Assembly (NCBI GenBank): GCA_043782425.1
Contig: JAYWAM010000239.1
Span: forward strand, 1-31,965
Length of the DNA: 31,965 bases
Source of the DNA: JAYWAM01 sp043782425
GTDB taxonomy: Bacteria > Pseudomonadota > Gammaproteobacteria > Burkholderiales > Usitatibacteraceae
Direction: 5' to 3'
Made by a program: the position numbers and the translations under genes. Shown one piece after another: positions 15,758-24,529 of the stretch. Positions within the stretch are counted from its first letter, which is position 1. The number at the start of each line of letters is the position of its first letter. Below the pieces are notes generated by a model that saw nothing but the letters and a program-made list of their open reading frames with translations, made no database searches and was not told where the DNA came from.

Positions 15758-16957
15758 CTAGACCGAAACACTCGAATACTTCGCCACGGTCGCCATATCC
15801 TTATCGCCGCGCCCGGAGAGATTCACCAGCAGGATTTTGTCCTTGCCCATGGCAGGCGCAATTTTCATTGCATAAGCTACGGCGTGGCTGGACTCCAGCG
15901 CAGGAATGATGCCTTCGGTGCGGCACAGGGTGTGAAAGGCGTTGAGCGCTTCGGCGTCGCTCACCGGCACATATTCGGCACGGCCGCTATCCTTGAGCCA
16001 GGCATGCTCAGGCCCGACGCCGGGATAGTCGAGCCCGGCGGATATCGAATGCGTTTCGCAGATCTGCCCGTTTTCATCCTGCAGCAGATAAGTGCGGTTG
16101 CCATGCAGCACGCCCGCCCGCCCGGCTGTAAGCGATGCGGCGTGCTTACCGCTGGCAAGCCCTAGGCCGCCGGCCTCCACACCGATCAGACGCACCCCAT
16201 CGTGGGCAATGTAGTCGTAGAAAATACCCATCGCGTTGGAGCCGCCACCCACACAGGCAAGCACCGCGTCGGGCTGGCGACCGGCGAGCTCCGGCATTTG
16301 CATCACGCACTCTTTGCCGACTACGGCATTGAAATCGCGCACCATCATCGGATAAGGGTGCGGCCCCGCTACGGTGCCGATAATATAAAAGGTGTTCTCG
16401 ACATTGGTGACCCAATCGCGCATTGCCTCGTTCATCGCGTCCTTGAGTGTTTTGGAGCCGCTTTCCACTGCTACCACGCTGGCGCCGAGCAGCTTCATGC
16501 GATAGACATTCTGCGCCTGACGCTCGATGTCCTCTGAGCCCATGTAAACCACGCATTCCAACCCGTAGCGCGCCGCCACGGTTGCCGTAGCCACCCCATG
16601 CTGGCCCGCGCCGGTCTCGGCGATCACGCGCGGCTTGCCGAGGCGGCGCGCGAGCAGCGCCTGACCTACTGTATTGTTGATCTTGTGCGCGCCAGTGTGA
16701 TTCAGGTCTTCGCGCTTGAGGTAAATCTGCGCTCCGCCCAGATCGGAGGACAGGCGGCGCGCATGATAAATCGGGCTGGGCCGTCCTACATAGTGCTTGA
16801 GTTCGTACGCCAGTTCGGCCTGAAAATCCGCATCGTGACGCACCTGGTGATAGGCGAGGTTGAGCTCATGCAGCGCCGCTTGCAACGTCTCGGCGACAAA
16901 AATGCCGCCGTAGGGGCCAAAATGTCCGCGCTCATCGGGCAAATCATACATCTGCAT
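15758..16957 (-). CDS. trpB: tryptophan synthase beta chain
   Basis: PLP-dependent beta subunit that condenses indole with serine to give tryptophan. The start at ATG 16957 gives MQMYDLPDERGHFGPYGG, the standard TrpB beginning, and has AGGAG at 16966–16970, 8 bases upstream. The frame remains open 29 codons further upstream, but that would run inside trpF. The PLP lysine is K92 (HTGAHKINN). The glycine-rich phosphate-binding loop CVGGGSNAMG lies near residue 235. The product is 399 residues, the usual length. It overlaps the trpF end by 14 bases. Confidence 0.97.
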   Translation of the reverse strand: MQMYDLPDERGHFGPYGGIFVAETLQAALHELNLAYHQVRHDADFQAELAYELKHYVGRPSPIYHARRLSSDLGGAQIYLKREDLNHTGAHKINNTVGQALLARRLGKPRVIAETGAGQHGVATATVAARYGLECVVYMGSEDIERQAQNVYRMKLLGASVVAVESGSKTLKDAMNEAMRDWVTNVENTFYIIGTVAGPHPYPMMVRDFNAVVGKECVMQMPELAGRQPDAVLACVGGGSNAMGIFYDYIAHDGVRLIGVEAGGLGLASGKHAASLTAGRAGVLHGNRTYLLQDENGQICETHSISAGLDYPGVGPEHAWLKDSGRAEYVPVSDAEALNAFHTLCRTEGIIPALESSHAVAYAMKIAPAMGKDKILLVNLSGRGDKDMATVAKYSSVSV

Positions 16958-17573
16958 TGTCGAGGCTCCTGACTTCATGAATAAACGCCGCAATCTTGCG
17001 TGCGTCTTTGATACCCTTGGCTGACTCGACGCCGCTTGAGACATCGACCGCCCAGGGTTTTACGCTGTTCAAGGCTTGTGCGACGTTTTGCGAATTCAAC
17101 CCGCCCGACAAGATGATAGGCAAATCCACGCTCGCCGGAATTAGCCGCCAATCGAAGGTTTTGCCCGTTCCGCCAAAACTGCCCGCAACTTGCGTGTCGA
17201 GCAACAGCGCTTTTGCACTGCGAAAATCAACTGCACATTGTACCAAATCGGTGTCCGCCCCCACGCGGATGGCTTTGATATAAGGAAAGGCGAACTGGCT
17301 ACAGAACGCCTCGTCCTCGTCGCCGTGAAACTGCAACAGCCCCAGCGGAATTGCTGAAAGCACGCGCCGCACCTCCGCGCTTGTAGGATTGACGAACAGC
17401 GCGACCGGCGTCACAAACGGCGGCAATGATTGTACGATTTCTTGCGCTTGAGGGATTGCGATGCAACGCGGCGAACCCGCATAAAACACCAGGCCGATGG
17501 CGTGCGCGCCTAGTCGTGCCGCAGCAAGAGCGTCCTCGATGCGAGTGATGCCGCAGATTTTGATACGTGTCAT
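16944..17573 (-). CDS. trpF: phosphoribosylanthranilate isomerase
   Basis: TIM-barrel enzyme of tryptophan synthesis (Amadori rearrangement of phosphoribosylanthranilate). With the ATG start at 17573 the product is 209 residues and the catalytic pair falls at C7 (KICGIT) and D126 (LLLDT), the positions known for the family. The C-terminal phosphate-binding stretches ILSGGLN and AVDVSSGVE are present. A TTG three codons upstream is less likely. It is separated from truA by a palindromic repeat and overlaps trpB by 14 bases. trpE, trpG, trpD and trpC are not in the window, as is normal for betaproteobacteria with split trp genes. Confidence 0.96.
   Translation of the reverse strand: MTRIKICGITRIEDALAAARLGAHAIGLVFYAGSPRCIAIPQAQEIVQSLPPFVTPVALFVNPTSAEVRRVLSAIPLGLLQFHGDEDEAFCSQFAFPYIKAIRVGADTDLVQCAVDFRSAKALLLDTQVAGSFGGTGKTFDWRLIPASVDLPIILSGGLNSQNVAQALNSVKPWAVDVSSGVESAKGIKDARKIAAFIHEVRSLDNADV
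16966..16970 (-). promoter_or_regulatory. ribosome binding site deciding the trpB start
   Basis: AGGAG on the minus strand, 8 bases before ATG 16957. It lies within the end of trpF. Confidence 0.65.
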
Positions 17574-17578
17574 GGCCT

Positions 17579-17626
17579 TCAACCACCCCTCACCCTGGCC
17601 CTCTCCCCAAAGACGGGGAGAGGGGA
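17579..17626 (+). repeat. palindromic repeat, copy B
   Basis: A 48-base unit between truA and trpF with the same flanking TCAACCACCCCTCACCCT and the same hairpin stem (CCCTCTCCCC/GGGGAGAGGG) as copy A; the loop is AAAGAC. It lies within the likely truA–trpF transcript, so it would be transcribed as a strong stem-loop between two genes. Confidence 0.8.
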
Positions 17627-17631
17627 GGTAT

Positions 17632-18450
17632 CTATTCGTTGATTAAAATGGAGCTGTAGTTACCACCCTGAAAAAGCGGATTGCGCGCGGCAAATTGCGG
17701 CAGCCCCCAGTGCTTATCGTAATCGATTTCGGCCAAGTACAAACCATCGGGGGCGAAAGTGGGCGCCGCTTTGGCGCGATCACGTGCGGCGATCAGCTCA
17801 GCCATCCAACTGACTGGTTGTCTGCCGCAGCCGATGTACACCAGGCTACCCACCAGATTGCGCACCATGTGATGTAAAAATGCATTGGCGCTAAAGCGAA
17901 AGCGCAGCTGCTTGCCGCTACACGACACCTGTGCACACGTCAGCGTGCGCAGCGGCGACTGCGCCTGGCATTCGGCGGCGCGAAACGAAGTGAAATCATG
18001 CTCGCCCAATAGTGCGCTTGCCGCCTGTTGCATGGCGCCTATATCGAGCGGCGCATGGAACCATCCCACACGGCCTTTGCAAAGACCCGCATCCACGCCA
18101 TCATTGAGCAACAGATAATCATAGGTGCGCGAACGCGCGCTGAAGCGCGCGTGAAAGTCCTGCGCCACTTGCTTGGCCCACAGCACACGGATATTGGCAT
18201 CGAGATAGGCGTTAGTGCCGCGCACCCATGACACCTCCTGGCGCTCAACACTGGTATCGAAATGCACCACTTGCGCCAGGGCGTGCACCCCCGCATCGGT
18301 GCGCCCTGCGGTAATGGTGTGCACTGGGCAATCGGCAAATTCTTGCAGCGCCAGTTCCAGCCTATCCTGCACCGCGCAGCCCGAAGGCTGCGTCTGCCAG
18401 CCGCAAAATGGCGCGCCGTAATATTCGAGACCGAGAGCAATACGCATCAT
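17632..18450 (-). CDS. truA: tRNA pseudouridine(38-40) synthase
   Basis: Converts uridines 38–40 of the tRNA anticodon arm to pseudouridine. The 272-residue product contains the catalytic aspartate in AGRTDAGVHA (D52) and the family motifs FHARFSARSRTYDYLL and HHMVRNLVGSLVYIG. Two adjacent ATG codons begin the frame, and either may be used. It lies about 60 bases after fimV, with a strong hairpin in the gap, and heads the trpF–trpB–trpA run, a conserved betaproteobacterial order. Confidence 0.96.
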   Translation of the reverse strand: MMRIALGLEYYGAPFCGWQTQPSGCAVQDRLELALQEFADCPVHTITAGRTDAGVHALAQVVHFDTSVERQEVSWVRGTNAYLDANIRVLWAKQVAQDFHARFSARSRTYDYLLLNDGVDAGLCKGRVGWFHAPLDIGAMQQAASALLGEHDFTSFRAAECQAQSPLRTLTCAQVSCSGKQLRFRFSANAFLHHMVRNLVGSLVYIGCGRQPVSWMAELIAARDRAKAAPTFAPDGLYLAEIDYDKHWGLPQFAARNPLFQGGNYSSILINE

Positions 18451-18466
18451 GAGCCGCCAGAAATGC

Positions 18467-18494
18467 GAAAGGCGCGAGACTGCCCGCGCCTTTC
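18467..18494. terminator. hairpin between fimV and truA
   Basis: GAAAGGCGCG (18467–18476) pairs perfectly with CGCGCCTTTC (18485–18494) around an 8-base loop, a 10-bp stem. No T-run follows on the minus strand, so it may be a weak terminator, an mRNA-stabilising stem or a processing site between fimV and truA. Confidence 0.45.
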
Positions 18495-18513
18495 TGAATG
18501 ATGCAACAAAAAA

Positions 18514-21132
18514 TTACAACGACGCGATGACGGACTGGGCCTCTTTCTGCTGGGCGGCAGTGCCTTCACGCAATACTTCCTGAAGAATTTCCCTGGCGCC
18601 ATCCTTGTCGCCGATTTCCACATAGGCCTTTGCCAGTTCGAGCTTGGTGGAAACGCCGGATCCGTCATCTTCATAGGATGGCGAGGCAACGGCGGGCGCA
18701 TCCAGATCCAGACTGATCTCATTCAGGTTAAGCGCCCCAGTCTTGACTTGTTCCTGGACGGCAGGCGCAGCAGGTTTGTCATCCAACCCCGAGAGGTCGA
18801 AGTCAAAGCCGCCCGTATCGGGTGGCTTGGCTCCCACAGCCGGTGGCGCTACGCCTAGATTAAAATCTAGATTCGCGGCGGGGGCAGACGCTGCAGGGCG
18901 CGCTGCGGCGCTTGCTTTGGAGTCGGCGAGATCTAAATCGAAGCTGATATCCCCACCAACAGTAGAGGGGGAGGAAGAGTCAAGCGTGATGTCCACGCCA
19001 TGATCGCCTGTTTTAGGCGCACCAAAGCCTAAATCAAAATCCAGATCCGGTGGCGACTTGGCGTCATCTTGCGTCGCCGCTGCTGTCATGGAAGCCGTGG
19101 AAGCGAAGTTCTGACCAAACCCCGAGTACAGCGCATTGCCAGGATCGATTTGCGTCCCCATGGCAGCCGCCTTGGCCCACAGCGGATGGGTTTCGCCGAC
19201 GGTCTGTTTGAATTCTTTTGCCAGACTTTCGTACGAGGAAACCGACTTGCGCGAGTGGTAGATTTCCAACAACTTGAGGGCGATTTCATGGCGGCTCTTG
19301 TCGCGTCCCATCGCTTCTTTGAGTATTTCTTCAGCTTGCGCATCGCGTCCGTAAGCAATGTAGACCTCGGCTTCGGCGACCGGATCCACCTCATCAGTAT
19401 CAATGGTGCCAGGCCCGGCCTTGTCAAAATCCGTCAGGAAAGAGCTGTTGCCGGTATCAATCAGTCCTCCGCCCGCTTTACCTGTCGTAGTGTTAGGCTT
19501 GAGGTCGCTGGGAAGGATGCTGGAAGTGCGGGTGAATGGATCATTGATCTCTTTAGGCTTGCGCCGGTTAACGATGGTATAGCCAAGGAAACCGAGCAAG
19601 CCCAATGCGCCAAGGCCGCCTGCAATGTAAGGCAGGTTTTCCACAACCGTATCCATCAAGTCGGGTTCAGCCGACTTGGCTGGAGCTTTAACAGGCGCAG
19701 GTTTAGGTGCGGACTTTGGATCGGCGGGCTTGACGGCTTCGACCGGCTTAGGCGCATCAGCGGGCTTAACCACGTCCGGCGGCGCTACATCAACCTTGGG
19801 CAGATCAGCGGGCTTGATATCGGGCATGGGAACATCCGCAGGCTTAATATCTGCCGGTTTGACTGGCGGCGCGGGCGGCGTGACTTGCGCCACTTTGGTA
19901 TCCGCAGGCTTGGCAGTCTCAAGCGGCTTGGTCTTGTCGTCTGGCTTAACCGGTGCGGCAACAGGTTTTCCAGTTAGCGGCGAAATGCCTTGGAGCTCCA
20001 TTATCTTGCGCATATCCTGAATTTGTTTTTCAAGACTTGCCACGCGCGCGTTAGCTTCCTTGAGCGCATTCTCGCGCGCAATCACATCTTCCTTGAGCGC
20101 ATTAACTTGTTCCTGCGTGGGGCCGCCCTTGGCGCCGACGCTGCCAGGCTTGCCGGGCGCGCCATCAACTTTGGAGAGTTTCAGAACATCCTTGGAATCT
20201 GCCGCAGGAGCAGGCTTGTCGGGCTTGGCAGTAACAATCTTGCCGCTAGTCTGGTTGGGGGTATCGCTACGTGCCGGGCTGGCAGCCGCGCTGGATGCGA
20301 GATTTTCACGATAAGCGTTCCAGTTTGCCACCTGGACTTTGATTTCCTTTTGCGCCTCGCCTTGTTTTACTCCGGCCACGTCGGATGCCGTGGGCACGCG
20401 CAGAATTTGTCCAGCCTTGAGACGATTCATGTTGCTATCAACAAAGGCGCCTTTGTTTTCGCGATACAGCGCGACCAACATTTGCTCCAGACTGACACTA
20501 TCGGGCTTGACCTGGGTGGCGATTTTATTCAGCGTATCACCCTTTTTTACCGGGCCATAGGTATCGGAAGGTGCTGTGCCGCCATCAGTTGCAGGAGGCG
20601 CCAGCGTCGCGGTGGAACCCGGCGTGGGCGCTTTTTCAGTGGCGACGACAGGCGGCGACGGTGGCGCCACCCTTGCGACAACGGGGGCGGCGACGCGCGC
20701 CTCGGCAAAACCTGGCGGATCGAGCAAAATCGGGTACTCACGCAGCAAGCGTCCCGAGGGCCAATTCAACTCCACCAAAACGTCTACAAACGGCTCGTTG
20801 ACCGGCGCAATACTGGAAATTTTCAAGATAGGTTGTCCGTTAGGACGCTTATCGACACTAAAGCGCAGCAACCTGAGTGCAGAGCCATAGTCAATCTTGG
20901 CGTCGCGGTAGGAATCGGGGCTCGCGACGCGCGCGGTCAACGACTCGAACTCACCTGGTTGCAGGGAAACCAAATCGATTTCCGCAACTAGCGATTGCCC
21001 GAGTGAGGAACTGACGCTGAGCTTCCCCAGCCCGGCCGCCAATGCGGGAAATGAGGCAGGAACGAAGCACAAGGCTGCCAGTGCCAGCATCCCTCTCCCC
21101 ATCCATGTCATCTTTTTTTCTGGACTCATCAT
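18514..21132 (-). CDS. fimV: FimV-type polar/pilus assembly protein
   Basis: Large inner-membrane, peptidoglycan-binding protein linked in other bacteria to type IV pilus assembly, twitching and polar organisation. The 872-residue protein shows the full architecture. A signal peptide (cut near ALA/AG, about residue 33) opens it. A conserved N-terminal periplasmic domain (about 34–145: LGKLSVSSSLGQSLVAEIDL) and a LysM domain (about 190–245: VKKGDTLNKIA) follow. A short coiled coil (about 340–375) leads into a proline/lysine/alanine-rich linker (KPADIKPADV-type repeats). One membrane helix lies near 500–520, followed by an acidic cytoplasmic region and the C-terminal FimV domain (about 828–872: LELAKAYVEIGDKDGAREIL). 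GGAG lies 5 bases before the first ATG. asd–fimV–truA is a known order. Confidence 0.95.
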   Translation of the reverse strand: MMSPEKKMTWMGRGMLALAALCFVPASFPALAAGLGKLSVSSSLGQSLVAEIDLVSLQPGEFESLTARVASPDSYRDAKIDYGSALRLLRFSVDKRPNGQPILKISSIAPVNEPFVDVLVELNWPSGRLLREYPILLDPPGFAEARVAAPVVARVAPPSPPVVATEKAPTPGSTATLAPPATDGGTAPSDTYGPVKKGDTLNKIATQVKPDSVSLEQMLVALYRENKGAFVDSNMNRLKAGQILRVPTASDVAGVKQGEAQKEIKVQVANWNAYRENLASSAAASPARSDTPNQTSGKIVTAKPDKPAPAADSKDVLKLSKVDGAPGKPGSVGAKGGPTQEQVNALKEDVIARENALKEANARVASLEKQIQDMRKIMELQGISPLTGKPVAAPVKPDDKTKPLETAKPADTKVAQVTPPAPPVKPADIKPADVPMPDIKPADLPKVDVAPPDVVKPADAPKPVEAVKPADPKSAPKPAPVKAPAKSAEPDLMDTVVENLPYIAGGLGALGLLGFLGYTIVNRRKPKEINDPFTRTSSILPSDLKPNTTTGKAGGGLIDTGNSSFLTDFDKAGPGTIDTDEVDPVAEAEVYIAYGRDAQAEEILKEAMGRDKSRHEIALKLLEIYHSRKSVSSYESLAKEFKQTVGETHPLWAKAAAMGTQIDPGNALYSGFGQNFASTASMTAAATQDDAKSPPDLDFDLGFGAPKTGDHGVDITLDSSSPSTVGGDISFDLDLADSKASAAARPAASAPAANLDFNLGVAPPAVGAKPPDTGGFDFDLSGLDDKPAAPAVQEQVKTGALNLNEISLDLDAPAVASPSYEDDGSGVSTKLELAKAYVEIGDKDGAREILQEVLREGTAAQQKEAQSVIASL

Positions 21133-21165
21133 GCGCGCTCCAACCCAGTAATTGTTTGATAAACT

Positions 21166-21194
21166 AAAATAACATCAAGTAGTTATTGTTGCAA
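21166..21194 (-). promoter_or_regulatory. possible fimV promoter
   Basis: On the minus strand, TTGCAA (21189–21194) and TATTTT (21166–21171) are spaced 17 bases apart, ending about 33 bases before the fimV start. A second candidate, TTGAGT…TAATGT with an 18-base spacer (21211–21240), lies just upstream. Both are weak matches picked by eye. Confidence 0.35.
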
Positions 21195-21249
21195 CCTCAA
21201 ATGCTTTCTCACATTATCGCGCAAGCAACGAAAAACTCAAGGACTTTTT

Positions 21250-21273
21250 ATAAAAACTCACTGCAAATCAGTG
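21250..21273 (-). terminator. possible weak terminator after asd
   Basis: On the minus strand the asd stop overlaps a 5-bp stem (CACTG/CAGTG, 21259–21273) followed by AGTTTTTAT. The stem is short. It fits separation of asd from fimV but is not strong. Confidence 0.35.
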
Positions 21274-22377
21274 TTGTAAAACGATTCTCAGCATGCGCCG
21301 CAGGGGTTCAGCCGCCCCCCACAATAATTGGTCGCCGACTGTAAATGCGCTTAAATACTGCGGGCCCATCGCCAGTTTGCGTAACCGCCCTACGTGTACA
21401 TTGAGCGTGCCAGTCACTTTGGCAGGCGTCAATTGAGCCACTGTCTCGTCTCTGCGATTGGGAATCACCTTTGCCCAGGGATTAGCCGATGCCAGCAATT
21501 GCTCGATTTCCGTCAGCGCGACATCGCGCTTGAGTTTGATGGTCAAACCCAGGCTGTGGCAACGCATGGCGCCGATGCGCACGCACAGCCCATCAACAGG
21601 AATCGGATTGCTTGTAATACCCAGGATTTTATTGGTTTCCGCCATGGCTTTCCATTCCTCGCGGCTCTGGCCGTTGCCCAGGTCGGTGTCTATCCACGGA
21701 ATCAGGCTGCCTGCCAGCGGCACGCCGAAATTATCGGTGGGAAATTTTTCGTCGCGCAGGATGCCCGCCACCTCGCGGTCGATGTCGAGAATTGCCGATG
21801 CTGGATCGTCGAGCAGCCCTTTGGCGACGAGATGGATTTCGCCCATCTGTGTCAACAATTCGCGCATGTTGGCCGCGCCCGCGCCGCTGGCGGCCTGATA
21901 AGTCATGGCCGACACCCACTCCACCAGCCCTGCCTTGAACAGCCCATGCGTCGCCATCATCATGATGCTGGTGGTGCAATTGCCGCCAATGTAACTCTTG
22001 ATTCCTGCGGATAGCGCCTTTTCGATCAGCGGCAGATTGACGGGGTCAAGAATAATCACCGCCTCATCATTCATACGCAACGTCGATGCGGCATCGATCC
22101 AGTAACCCTTCCAGCCGGCCGCGCGCAGCTTGGGAAAAACCGCCTTGGTGTAATCGCCGCCTTGACAGGTAATGACGGCATCCATCTGCTTGAGCATCGC
22201 CACGTCATTCCCATCTTTGAGCGGCGCACCCTTGGCCTCGGCCGGGCCCGCTCCGCCGACATTGGAGGTGGTGAAAAACACCGGCTCGATGAGATCGAAA
22301 TCTTTTTCCGCGCGCATGCGCTGCATCAGCACCGAGCCCACCATACCGCGCCAACCAACCAAACCTACTTTTAACAT
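21268..22377 (-). CDS. asd: aspartate-semialdehyde dehydrogenase
   Basis: NADPH-dependent reduction of aspartyl phosphate to the semialdehyde, feeding lysine/peptidoglycan, threonine and methionine synthesis. The start at ATG 22377 gives MLKVGLVGWRGMVGSVL with the nucleotide-binding glycines. Two upstream codons would add 6 residues without benefit. The catalytic cysteine is C134 in GGNCTTS, and the histidine region is GAMRCHSLGL. The 369 residues match the Gram-negative form. It follows leuB after a gap of about 280 bases holding repeats, so it may be transcribed separately from the leu genes. Confidence 0.96.
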   Translation of the reverse strand: MLKVGLVGWRGMVGSVLMQRMRAEKDFDLIEPVFFTTSNVGGAGPAEAKGAPLKDGNDVAMLKQMDAVITCQGGDYTKAVFPKLRAAGWKGYWIDAASTLRMNDEAVIILDPVNLPLIEKALSAGIKSYIGGNCTTSIMMMATHGLFKAGLVEWVSAMTYQAASGAGAANMRELLTQMGEIHLVAKGLLDDPASAILDIDREVAGILRDEKFPTDNFGVPLAGSLIPWIDTDLGNGQSREEWKAMAETNKILGITSNPIPVDGLCVRIGAMRCHSLGLTIKLKRDVALTEIEQLLASANPWAKVIPNRRDETVAQLTPAKVTGTLNVHVGRLRKLAMGPQYLSAFTVGDQLLWGAAEPLRRMLRIVLQH

Positions 22378-22437
22378 TTTTGCAAATTTCCTCACTTATT
22401 CAAATTTTGCCGTAATTATTCAGCATGAGAAGCCGGA

Positions 22438-22600
22438 TGATCCACAGATGTCACAGAGAAACACAGAGGAAAATCGAAAACAATGTGTTTGATCTAAAGG
22501 CGGGGCGCGCTGAGGTGCACTCATCATCGTGCCTATGGTAGCCCGGTTGCGAGGATCTTCCTTTTCTGTGTGCCTCTGTGTTCTCTGTGGATTTCTTTCC
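22438..22600. repeat. inverted CACAGAG-type repeat between leuB and asd
   Basis: The left arm (22438–22475) reads ATCCACAG…TCACAGAGAAACACAGAGG. The right arm (22561–22600) carries a similar text inverted (CCTCTGTGTTCTCTGTGGAT). The arms are related but not identical and surround about 85 bases with no gene. The rest of the leuB–asd spacer, 22601–22656, is C-rich and shows nothing clear. Confidence 0.5.
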
Positions 22601-22656
22601 TCATTACTGAGATTCCTTTACCGAGGTATCCCCCCACCCAATACCCTACTACCCCA

Positions 22657-23727
22657 CTAACCTTCCACCAGCGCCGCCACCACAGCATCGCCCATCTCGC
22701 TCGTCCCCACCTTTGCTTCACCCGGCTTGGCGATATCGCTAGTGCGTAGTCCCTTGGCCAGCGCCTTGCGAACCGCCTTCTCAACCCGCGCCGCATCGTC
22801 GTTCCTGCCAAAGGTGTAGCGCAGCATCATGGCAAGCGACAGAATCATGGCAAGCGGATTGGCGAGATTCTTGCCCGCAATATCCGGTGCCGAACCGTGA
22901 ATCGGCTCATACATGCCCTTGCCCTTGGCGTCCAGTGACGCCGAGGGCAGCATGCCGATCGAGCCGGTCAACATCGACGCTTCATCGGACAAAATGTCGC
23001 CAAACATGTTGCCGGTCACCATCACGTCGAACTGCTTGGGATTGCGCACCAGTTGCATGGCGGCGTTATCCACCAGCATGTGGGTCAGTGCAACATCAGG
23101 ATACTCGGGCGCGATTTCGATGGCGATGTCGCGCCACAATTGCGTCGCCTCGAGCACATTCATTTTGTCGACCGAACAGAGCTTTTTACTGCGCTGGCGC
23201 GCCGTCTTGAAACCGACATGCAGTATGCGCGCGATTTGCGCCTCGGTGTAATGCATGGTGTTGATGCCGACGCGCATACCCTTCGCGCCGCTATTGCTGC
23301 GCGGCTCGCCGAAATAAATGTCGCCGGTCAGCTCGCGAATAATCATCAGGTCCAGCCCGGCGACCACGTCGTGCTTTAGGGTAGAGGCATCGGCCAGTTC
23401 CGGGAACACCGTCGCAGGACGCAGGTTGGCAAAAAAATCACACTCTTTACGCAGTCGCAGAAGCGCTTTTTCGGGACGCTTGTCGCGCGCTAACGCATCG
23501 TATTTCGGCCCGCCCACTGCGCCGAACAACACCGCATCGGCATCTTGCGCAAGCTTGAGCGTCGCCGCTGGCAAGGGCTCGCCCGAGGCGTCAAACGCCG
23601 CGCCGCCCACCAGCGCGCTTTCGCTTTCGATTTTCATGCCGTCGCGGCGCAGCACCTCGAGCACCTTGACGGCTTCGGCCATGATTTCCGGGCCGATACC
23701 ATCACCGGCGAGTAATGCAATTTTCAT
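22657..23727 (-). CDS. leuB: 3-isopropylmalate dehydrogenase
   Basis: NAD-dependent oxidative decarboxylation of 3-isopropylmalate in leucine synthesis. It has the family's N-terminal LAGDGIGPEIMAEAV and the substrate-binding arginines in LRLRKECDFFANLRPA. The RELTGDIYFGEPR loop and the metal/NAD region TGNMFGDILSDEASMLTGSIGMLPSASL are present (quoted in parts from about residue 238 on). The ATG at 23727 gives 356 residues, the usual length; a TTG two codons upstream is less likely. It follows leuD by about a dozen bases. Confidence 0.97.
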   Translation of the reverse strand: MKIALLAGDGIGPEIMAEAVKVLEVLRRDGMKIESESALVGGAAFDASGEPLPAATLKLAQDADAVLFGAVGGPKYDALARDKRPEKALLRLRKECDFFANLRPATVFPELADASTLKHDVVAGLDLMIIRELTGDIYFGEPRSNSGAKGMRVGINTMHYTEAQIARILHVGFKTARQRSKKLCSVDKMNVLEATQLWRDIAIEIAPEYPDVALTHMLVDNAAMQLVRNPKQFDVMVTGNMFGDILSDEASMLTGSIGMLPSASLDAKGKGMYEPIHGSAPDIAGKNLANPLAMILSLAMMLRYTFGRNDDAARVEKAVRKALAKGLRTSDIAKPGEAKVGTSEMGDAVVAALVEG

Positions 23728-23739
23728 GTTCAAATTATC

Positions 23740-24378
23740 TCAAGAAAAAACCCACGGCTCGGCCAGCTTTCTGCGCGCCTCATAGGCACGGATTTTGTCG
23801 GCATGCCGCAAAGTCAGTGCAATTTCATCCAGGCCGTTCAACAGGCAATCTTTGCGAAACGCATCGATGTCAAAATGCAGCGCCTCGCCGCCGGGTGGCG
23901 TAACCGTCTGGCGGGCCAGATCGACGGTGAGCTTGTAGCCGGGAAAAGCCATCACCTCGGCAAACAACCGCTCTACCTGCGCTTCTGTTAGCACTATAGG
24001 CAGCAGACCATTCTTGAACGAGTTGTTATAAAAAATATCTGCGAACGACGGCGCGATGACGCAACGCAAGCCGAAATCGAGCAGCGCCCACGGCGCGTGC
24101 TCGCGCGATGAACCACAACCGAAATTCTTGCGCGTCAGCAGAATTGCCGCGCCCTGGTAGCGCGCCTCGTTGAGCACAAACTTGGGATTAAGCGCACGTT
24201 TGCTGTTGTCCATCCCCGGCTGCCCCATGTCCATATAACGCCATTCATCGAACAGGTTGGGGCCGAAACCGCTACGCTTGATCGATTTCAGGAACTGCTT
24301 GGGGATGATGGCATCGGTATCGACGTTGGCGCGATCTAGCGGCGCCACCAGGCCATGCAATACGCTAAAGGCCTGCAT
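23740..24378 (-). CDS. leuD: 3-isopropylmalate dehydratase small subunit
   Basis: Small subunit of isopropylmalate isomerase, partner of LeuC. ATG 24378 yields MQAFSVLHGLVAPLDRANVD and 212 residues, the standard length. Starts further upstream would read through the entericidin gene. The swivelling-domain motifs NFGCGSSREHAPWAL and IAPSFADIFYNNSFKNGLLP are present. It starts 2 bases after the entericidin gene stop. Confidence 0.97.
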   Translation of the reverse strand: MQAFSVLHGLVAPLDRANVDTDAIIPKQFLKSIKRSGFGPNLFDEWRYMDMGQPGMDNSKRALNPKFVLNEARYQGAAILLTRKNFGCGSSREHAPWALLDFGLRCVIAPSFADIFYNNSFKNGLLPIVLTEAQVERLFAEVMAFPGYKLTVDLARQTVTPPGGEALHFDIDAFRKDCLLNGLDEIALTLRHADKIRAYEARRKLAEPWVFS

Positions 24379-24380
24379 GC

Positions 24381-24518
24381 TTACTTGGCCTTTCTCTCTG
24401 CGGCTTTTTCGATTTTCGCGCCGCCTTTCTGGATGTCCTTGCCCAAACCCTCCATGGTGTTGCACGCGGAGAGCACGAAGGCGGCAGCCAGAATGGAAAG
24501 TATCGATTTGCGAATCAT
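24381..24518 (-). CDS. entericidin A/B family small lipoprotein
   Basis: A 45-residue lipoprotein: MIRKSILSILAAAFVLSAC (19 residues) with lipobox LSAC and acylated C19. A short lysine-rich tail follows, NTMEGLGKDIQKGGAKI and onward, typical of entericidins. Two ATG codons lie in tandem at 24516–24521. AGGAGG at 24524–24529 is 5 bases from the second and only 2 from the first, so the second is preferred. The gene sits between leuC and leuD, a placement seen in other betaproteobacteria. The ribosome site overlaps the leuC stop. In E. coli, entericidins are linked to stationary-phase lysis; a role here is not established. Confidence 0.88.
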   Translation of the reverse strand: MIRKSILSILAAAFVLSACNTMEGLGKDIQKGGAKIEKAAERKAK

Positions 24519-24523
24519 CATTG

Positions 24524-24529
24524 CCTCCT
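24524..24529 (-). promoter_or_regulatory. ribosome binding site of the entericidin gene
   Basis: A perfect AGGAGG overlapping the leuC stop codon. Its 5-base spacing selects the second of two tandem ATG codons. Confidence 0.75.

Noticed and set aside
19069..20991. long plus-strand frames opposite fimV (302 and 333 codons)
   Set aside because: fimV has signal peptide, LysM, membrane helix and FimV domain; the antisense frames are low-complexity mirrors of its repeats.
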